NCBI GenBank assembly: GCA_964036195.1 | Contig: OZ038457.1 | Span: 21,851,147 to 21,915,146, forward strand | Source: Sphaerolaimus hirsutus | Taxonomy: Eukaryota; Nematoda; Chromadorea; Monhysterida; Sphaerolaimidae | Direction of reading: 5' to 3' | DNA length: 64,000 nt | In this document: piece after piece, positions 33,911 through 64,000 of the stretch | Layout: each line of letters begins with the position of its first letter | Position numbering within the stretch: the stretch's first letter is position 1 | Translations under genes and position numbers: made by a program | The notes under the pieces: generated by a model | Databases searched by the model: none | What the model was told of the DNA's origin: nothing | What the model saw: the letters and a program-made list of their open reading frames with translations, nothing else

Positions 33911-34985
33911 TTTATCATTTTGGTGGAATTTCCGCTAAGCGTCTTTAAAACGGTACCGTAATTCTGATTTTTCCTTGACAGTCAGTGTGAAAGTTATTTC
34001 ATTCACCTTACCGGTATCCTAATTTTATCATGGATTATCCCCCTTTTGATATTTTGTCATTGTGCATTAATAACACGTGCGCGTCTTATGTTTTGGATAT
34101 CAACGTTGTGTTCGTTTACTATGTGCTTTTTTTGCTAATGGGATTATTGTTTGCTTGTCTATTTGTGTCGCTTATCGCCGTGTGTTTCCCTGTTCGTGGT
34201 GGTGGTTTTGGATTTTCTGTAGAGTTCGCTGAATAATTTTTGAATCGCCCGCCATTTTTCGTGCTAAAACTTGTTTTTACAGTATCTCCCGTGTTTTTCC
34301 TTTTCTCTTCATTCTTCTCGCATTCGTTCATTTTCTATTTTCGTTCCCGTTCCCACCCCATGTAAATTCTTTGTGTTTTTGTGTGCTTTGATCGACATAT
34401 CCTCTGTAAACTGACGCCGTGAATAATTTTAGGTATGCCCGTTTTAAAATTCCGTGTGTCCGTCAAATCGGCTGTAAGCATGCTTCTCGTGGTATGTGGA
34501 AGTGCTGTCTGGACTTGGCTTATGTTGTTGCGTATAAAAGCGTACCGTAATTTAGAGTAGGGGTCGATTCAGTCGGATTGCTTCGTTTTTCTTGGAGTTC
34601 TTCGAAAGTTTTGTGCCGCTGGTTAGAAACTCGCTCTCGGTTGTTCCCTGTGTTCTACTTTGAATGTGTGAATTCTGAGTCTAAAAATCACCTAAAATAA
34701 AAACTCTTCTAAAAAAACTTCAGACCCCTTGATGTAAATTAGACAATCAACTAATTTCTCGTGCATTGATAAAAACGCCATTTGCTAATTGCTAACAAAA
34801 TTGACGTAGCGTACACCTGTGAATTCACTCCGGTGGATTCACCATTGTGCGCTGCGATTTAATCGGTAGTCGATTTTCCGTTGCCTTACTTTGACGCTCA
34901 TCCAACGTGCAGGTGTGAGACCGGTAAAACTTGGTATTGTGCCATAGTAGAAATTGGTTGAGTAAAAAGTAGTCGGGTGAAAATT
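33911..34985. other. Intergenic interval right of the retrotransposon
   Basis: Holds a 68-codon open frame at 34030-34236 (plus) with one hydrophobic stretch, which I cannot tie to any family. A TATA-like tataaaag near 34532 is followed by ttcagtcgg about 35 bp later, a possible core promoter, and aataaa lies near 34697. These could be remains of an older LTR-type element. No gene is called. Confidence 0.3.
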
Positions 34986-35454
34986 CATGACACATACATG
35001 ATGTACATCATTTTGGAGGTGGATATTTCAAGGGGGGTGTAATTCGAGAGCGGGGGTTAATTCAAGGGGGCGATAATTCGAGGTAATACGTACCGTATTT
35101 CCTTGAAATACTCCCAGGGGGTTTAATTTTTCAGAGTGGAAATTTTGAGGGGGGTATTTCGAGGGGGGGGGGGCTTTATTATTTCGTCAGAAATTTTCAC
35201 GAAATTCGTAGTAATGAGTACGCTTTTATATACCCAAACCAGGTAATCAACGTGTCCAAGTAGGGTATATCTGGACATCAACATCCATCGCTACACAATC
35301 TAGTACATGTGTAGCTACGATGCAAACTGCGACCAACATATACATCATGCACATAATTCCAGACGGGGTTTATTTTTTCACCAGCTAAAAAACACCTGGG
35401 GGTATTTCGAGGGGGTAATTCAAGGGGGGGGGGAAATCGAGGAAATACGGTAGA
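34986..35454. repeat. Two adjacent TACCGTATT-family elements, partly truncated
   Basis: First: only a right part ending gcgataattcgaggtaatacg at about 35090. Second: starts taccgtatttccttgaaata at 35094 and ends gaggaaatacggta at about 35453, with the family interior (gtagctacgatgcaaactgc). Confidence 0.65.
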
Positions 35455-38400
35455 TATTAGATGTTTTTTAAGGTTGCATTTTCATGTGTAGTCTGTTGGC
35501 CGCGCACTTCGCACTGCAATCTACCATAACTCGCTTGAATAATTTGCCAACAATTGGAGGATGTCGTTTCACAGTAGTGAGTATTGAAAAGTATCTGGGA
35601 GTTATGTTTGAAAAATATCAGAAAATGTAAAAGTATCCAGATTTTTTATATTTACTTACCTATTCTTTTGCCAGGATTTCCCACAGATTTTCCCATGCTT
35701 TCTTTTTGAGAGATTTTCTCAGAAATAACGGTAAATATAAAAAAATACTCAAAAAAAATTTAACTAGACCAAAACATGATTGTTTTTTTCCGGAGTAATT
35801 TAATAAAATTTTGCGTTTGAGAAATTTTCTCATATTTAAATTTGGAAAACTCATATTTAAATCAGCTTTGAACGCGTGAAGTTTACTAGAATGATTTTTT
35901 ATCTCTGCCTACGGTACTCGACAGAAACCTTATTCTGGTAAACTCAAATGCGTTCAAAGTTGATTTATGAGTTTTCGAAATTTCCGTTGAAAACTAGCGT
36001 GTGTGGGTCATTGAGGTGGAAAAATTGTTAGTTCATCATTCAAATGAGTTACGGTAGATTTCATTTCAAATGTTCAGTCAACAGGCTACAATAAAGCTGA
36101 ATTTACACTATGCGAAGTTTTTAAGAAAAGTATGTATTTAGACAATTTGCAGCAATAGCCAGAAAAATGGCATGACAACAATTAATTTCTCATGTTGATT
36201 AAAACAATTGAAAAATACAGAATGCACAAATATTTAGAAAGTCGGTGCGATTATCCATTACAAAGTTTCAAGCTTTGGCATGTTTCTTTCATAAAATAAA
36301 AACCTCACATTACAAAAATCACACTGAAAACGTCAACCCAAATAAAGGAAAATGCCTATAATTATAAAAAAAAATGGATAACTGAAAAATGTGACAAAAT
36401 ACAAATAATGTGCATAAAGTAGAACAAAGAAATAACAACCTTGGATTGGTAGGCTTGGAAAAAAAGTAGCAAAAACAACAATAAAGTGCCATAAAGTTAC
36501 CAATCCTGCACGCTGCCAAGTGACACATTTTTCTCGGTTCGCGGAAGTTCTTTTCATAGTTGCTAAAACGTATTTACTTTTACTCGATAAATACGTATAC
36601 TTGAGTACAGAGTAAATACGTATCCGCTTCCTCCGAAAAAAGTTCTGGTACTCGCTTTTACGTATACTTTTTGAAAGTATTCGAGTACAGAAAACGTATT
36701 TTAGATCATCTTTTATATAGGTTTTTAAAGACATAGAAGGGAAAAAATGGAGAAAATGAGATAAAAATACGGGAAACTAGTCGAAAATAGGTATAGAACC
36801 AAAAATATAGTCAAAAATTGCGTAAAATACGCATAAAGTTATTAAAATGACTGATTTTGAGCGACATTTCTTGAAAAATTTGGCGACATTTCTCAAAAGT
36901 ACTCACATTTACGTTTTCTGCGGAGAAAAGTACGTTTACTCACGTTTACTCATGAGTAAAAAAAAAAAAAATTACTTTACGTTTTCTGTACTCAAGTGGT
37001 GAGTAAAAAATAAATACTTTACGTTTACGTATACTTTGAAAAAAGTTCAGTACTTTTAACAACTCTTTTCTTTTCAACTCTAACAACTCTCTGGTTCTTT
37101 TTACATACATTCTTTACATTCTTTTTAAAAGGCCAGAAGATAACTAAGAAAAAAAGTCACTAAAGATAAGTTCAACATGGCTAAAAATGTGTCTATAGCC
37201 CAAAAAAAGAGGTTTTGAAGATGAAAATTAGCAAAAAAGTGCAAAATTAGAGATTTTTAGTGAAAATCAGGGAGGAAATTTCATAAAATTAGCTCCAGAT
37301 AAGTATATAGCCATGTCATTTTGGGGGAGGCGGGTTTTGTAGATGGTAGCTAAAAATGTGCCCTGGAATAGATAGATAGCTGGCCGATTTGGGACCCCCC
37401 ATAGGAGACCCCTCGCCCCCGCTAGGCGTTGAATTGGTAACAATGGCTCACCAACAAACATGCCAAAGGCGAAAATTACAGCTATTTAAAATAAGTGTGT
37501 GGCCCAAAATTATCAGAATATGCCATCCATTGTTATCGCAAAATGTCGAAAATACAAAAAAAAAGTTTCTAAATGTCATTTTGGGACACAGCATGCCAAG
37601 TAGATAATTGAATGTCTAGTGAATATAATTGATAGTAAGCATTCGCATCCAATTGTAAATAATTTTATGTGAAACATGAAAAATAGATCTAAATATAGCT
37701 TCATCTAAAATTCATATAAAGAACACTGATGAACAAAACGCAATCTAAAAATGAAGATAATTTTAGGACAGGTTCTGTACCGCGTTAAAGTGACAAGACC
37801 AGTGCAATGTGCCTCAGTATTTTTAACAGGCGCGTCAACTAAAAACCTGTGTTCAGTCAATTGGTCAGTTTCCGTCAACTAGTTGCTTAGGTCAATAGTT
37901 TTTCAGTTGACTGCCACGGCAGTTCAGTTGACTGCCACGGCAGTTCAGTTGACCGGTAGTCAACTAGGGTGCATGGCGTCAGTATTTCGGTTGACACTTG
38001 CACTTTTGCAACTTTTCTTCGCAACTTTTCTGTTGCAACTGTTCTTTTCTTCGACATCAACACTATTGTCTGCGCACTTTACATGTCCAAGGTACAGTTT
38101 GACAGAAAGGAAACTAGGTATACTCGGCGGACCGCAATGTATGCGTAGAATCTTACCATAATTAAATGAATTAAATTTTGTGATAAATTTCCTAATTAAT
38201 TACTCCATAGTAAAAACGAAATACTATGATGAAAACGTGTATAATGTTGGTTCATTATTTAAATAGGTTATGGTATGTTTCCATACTAAGTGTGATGTCC
38301 ACCGAGTATACACGTGGAAAATTATTGGCTAAATTATTCAAAATTTGAACTGTGCAGCAAAACGTTCCTTAATCCAAACTCTACCACAAAAAATTACTCA

Positions 38401-39553
38401 AACAAAAATGTAAAGAAAGGTTATCTATCCAAATATGTATAAATAGATTAATGAAAAATGATAATAAAATGCCTAGAACTCAATCAGAAAGATAACACTT
38501 TAAAAACATGCAAAACACCTAGAAATACTTTTAAAATATTTTCGCAACAATGAAAGTTAGGAAAAGAGCTATGCAAGTAAATAAAATGAACCCTACTTTA
38601 TTTTCAATACCTAAAATTTAAAAAGAAACAATACATTCTTTGCATGGCACTACTGAAAGCAAAAAAACATCACCATGTGCCATTTTTCATATAAATCTAA
38701 AGTTTTTGTCACGAACAAACAATAATTTTAATGCAATCATTGTTAACTTTAAAATAAAAAAATATAAATTTTATTTCTAATCACCTGCAAAAGACAAATT
38801 TTAGTGGCAAACATCAAGAAGACCAAATCAATCACCATGACAGTAATTTTGTGAATATAACGACAAAACATCACACTGCTGAAATCATACGCGTGATTAC
38901 GATAATACAGTACCACGGATTACGGTACTTTTATGTATTAACTAAAAATAATTTTCACACACTTCTTGTAGAATTAATTAAAAATTTAAAATGTGTTAGC
39001 ATTCAATATACGTACAGTAAATACAGTAAAGTGACTACAGCAAAGCCTGATATTTACGCGAATAAATATACATATAAATATATTTAGGACTCATGGGATT
39101 TAGTCGGGATGAGCGGCTTGAAACACTTTTTACAAATCAAAGTGAAGAATATGCGATCGTATTTTACCACTTGAACTAGAAAAGTGTCGGTCGGAAAGTG
39201 TTATTTTGAATATTGTAAATGTGTCAATTTATAGCCACTCATCCCTAACTTTTCACCCAGCGCGAATGAACGGAGGGAAAACCCGACCCGAATTCAAGTG
39301 GGGTCAACTTTTTTTGTTTGAAATCGGATGCTAAATTGGACCAGGGGCAGAGTCTGTAGGTGGACATGTGATAAAAATTGCAAGGTGTTAACTCACTGTG
39401 TGTTTAAGTAAAAGTGACAAGTATCTTCAGTCACGAATCAACTTGTCACAAATTAATTTACTTGTCACCTTACTTGACAATTGCAACATTTCTTGCGACT
39501 AGTATTGATAAAAATCGCTGGGTTATTTATGATTTAAAAACATCAGAAAATTT
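35455..39553. other. Intergenic interval right of the retrotransposon, no gene seen
   Basis: AT-rich. It holds an AAACTCAAATGCGTT-family MITE (35920-36012), a tttacgtttactcg-type element (about 36557-37065), a ctatctatct-family copy (about 37120-37420) and a short tandem cagttgactgccacgg (about 37905-37950). No exon is convincing. Confidence 0.5.
36557..37065. repeat. tttacgtttactcg repeat-family copy
   Basis: Starts agttgctaaaacgtatttac and ends agttcagtacttttaacaac, with several acgttttctgtactc segments. The same ends and segments occur at 24990-25377 and, broken, at 10940-11545. Confidence 0.6.
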
Positions 39554-39559
39554 TTTATT
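39554..39559 (-). terminator. Candidate CaMKII poly-A signal
   Basis: aataaa on the minus strand, about 147 nt past the CaMKII stop codon. A plausible distance, not otherwise supported. Confidence 0.4.
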
Positions 39560-39705
39560 CATTTTTTGAAGCTTTTTCCAGAGAAAAAAATTTAATGATT
39601 CTACCACTAACACATCTTCAATCCGGGTCAAATCCCCTCCAATTATGTCCCAATCCCTATTCCTACTCACAGCCACCCTCCACTCAACCTCCCTTCAACC
39701 TAAAC

Positions 39706-62079
<22,374 letters not shown>

Positions 62080-64000
62080 CTGTGCGTGAAATTGGGGGGG
62101 GGGGGGGTAATTAAGGTTTATTACATTTGTTTCAGTGTGTATTTTGTTCGAGTTCCCATTTGTCCCGTATTAGTGTATTTTTTTATTTGGTCGTGATTTT
62201 TTTAGGCGGGTTGCATTGACGATGCACCCACAAGTTTACTGGCTGTAAACTAAAATTATGTCAACTCAGAAATCAACTTTGAATGACATTTTAGTTTCCT
62301 TGAATAAGCTGTTCGCAGGGGGGTCTCCAATGGCGGGGTGGGGGGTTAAGCTGGGACAATAACTCGACAACGCAGTTTTCAACCGAAATTTCGAAAACTC
62401 ATCAATTAGCATCGACCGCATTTGAGTTTACCGGGATGATTCTTTTCAATACACATCAATGGGTTGACTGACACCTCATTCCGGTGAACTCAGATGCGTC
62501 CCAAGCTCATTTATGAGTTTTTAAAGTTTCGGTCAAAAACTAGCCTAAAAAGCGATTGTTTCTAACCCTACCCCAACATAACGTTTGGCAGCCGATTTAT
62601 GCTAAACTTAACGGCAGCATAAACACAATTTCAGATAGATACAAAGAATCGGGCTGCCCGAAAAAATGTGTCGGGCAAATTCAATTTCGCGCCCGAAAAT
62701 GCAAAACATTCAATTTTCACGCGCTGCGTATACACAAAAAATACCCAGCCCCCATCAAAAGCCGCAGCATTCAAAGGCCACAAAAGAGCGCACTAGCTAG
62801 CCGCTAAAAAGCGTCACTTTCACACGTAATATCAAATAAAGTATTTTATTTATTTGCCCATTTGCATTCTGCTCAGCCGGCCCCCCATTTGCGTATGTAA
62901 TCCGTTTCGCATTTATTCAGACACCCCCATTTTTATACAAAGGCGTTCCATTAATTTTCTTTTTTCATCGGTAGCTTGCAGGGTGGGGCCCCCGCAAAAT
63001 GGCACCGTATAAAAATATGTTATTTTCAGTATCTAGCAGGTGATGTATGTGTTTTTACCGGGATGTGTTATTAGCATATATTTAGGGATATGTAGGGTTG
63101 TGAAATGTTGAAAAAAACTTTTTTTAAAAGTTATTAGAACAATTAAAATATCTGTTTTAAAATTAATTGTTTTTTAACAATTAAAATCAATCGTAAAAAA
63201 ACGTCGGTCATGTCTAGATAGAAGCGAAAAAGAATTTGTTTCGCTTCGCCCTTTGATTTTAATTGTTAAATAAATATGCGATGCAGATGTGGAAATTTTC
63301 GAATCATGATGCCACAAAAGCTAGTTTATAATTAAACAAAGGAAAAAATCTCGGCTGCAGTTTTTTCAAAAATCAATTTCGAGTTTTGACCAGAGTTTAA
63401 AAACAACAATAGAAAAACAACGCTAGAATTGCTACAAAAATACGTGCACGGTGGAAATAAATCCCACAGCCAACCCCCTTCCCTTGAGACCGTATATTTG
63501 ATTGGGTACTTCTGTGGAATAATACATGAAGAAAAAATACTGGAATAATAAAAAGGCATAACTTTGCACTGCATAAGTTTTGTGAATGATTTATGATTTT
63601 GGTGTATTTTTGACCTAAAAGGGAACGTTTTCTTTGGCTCTGCAATTCAGGTGCCAGTTCCGCAAAATGAGAAGTGAGAAGTGAAATGGCAAAGGCAAAG
63701 TGAAATGGCAAGTGAATTGGCAAGTGAAACGGCAAAAACGAAGAGAAATGACGTTTTATTTTTATTTTTTTTACTTTGCTTTTGCCAATTTACTTGCCAT
63801 TTCACTTCTCACTTCTCATTTTGCGGAACTGGCCCCAGGGTTGGTATAATAATAAGAAAATACCGACACACGTCAAGGTTCTGGATCCACATAAATCTTA
63901 AACGGTAATCCACGGGAATTAAAATCTACCGTACCATGTCTGAAAAAAACAAACCACAAAAGTAATCTATTTTTTATCACAATACATACGACTGTTTTTC
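62080..64000. other. CaMKII: CaMKII intron running to the window edge
   Basis: The first exon in the window (61899-62079) starts in phase 1, so at least one more coding exon lies further right. I searched this stretch for the glycine-rich loop and catalytic-lysine exon and did not find them. It contains two MITEs, including 63649-63838. Confidence 0.5.
63649..63838. repeat. Palindromic MITE, GCCAGTTCCGCA family
   Basis: Left gtgccagttccgcaaaatga, right cattttgcggaactggcccc. The gaagtgaaatggcaa arms are inverse. Well preserved. Confidence 0.8.

Noticed and set aside
34030-34236. 68-codon frame with one hydrophobic stretch beside the retrotransposon
   Set aside because: No family match and no supporting splice or poly-A context; may be part of an older insertion. 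Not called as a gene.
62556-62807. 83-codon basic open frame
   Set aside because: Shares cggg..cccgaaaaaa segments with 55325 and 53580, so probably repeat-derived; no kinase N-terminal features.

Overview
The window is animal nuclear DNA, AT-rich and full of short inverted-repeat transposons. All introns are GT-AG. A GCN5/PCAF acetyltransferase with the animal-type N-terminal domain and a CaMKII with its association domain point to an invertebrate metazoan. I cannot name the lineage. Exons were joined by hand from splice signals, reading phase and family similarity.

Layout. (1) 2392-14981, plus strand: a complete 15-exon GCN5/PCAF (KAT2) histone acetyltransferase of 844 residues. (2) 16356-26209, minus strand: a complete 9-exon gene for a 472-residue secreted protein I do not recognise, with a signal peptide, four acidic [D/E]WY motifs and three copies of a six-cysteine module. 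(3) 28371-33906: an intact, very young Ty3/gypsy-type LTR retrotransposon with identical 161-bp LTRs and one 1547-codon Gag-Pol ORF, between genes 2 and 4. (4) 39706-62079, minus strand: a CaMKII gene whose first exon(s) lie beyond the right edge. Two adjacent 73-nt exons both encode the HRDLK catalytic-loop segment and look mutually exclusive. Several linker exons, all beginning and ending in phase 1, precede the association domain.

Introns and intergenic DNA hold many non-autonomous elements. They include hAT-like elements with 8-bp target-site duplications, several palindromic MITE families, GGCGCC-rich elements, a 1.2-kb GGGATC satellite and small minisatellites. Several are nested two or three deep. 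The three genes have no evident functional link: one is a chromatin enzyme, one a secreted protein and one a signalling kinase. The main leads are the three-module secreted protein and the duplicated catalytic-loop exon of CaMKII.
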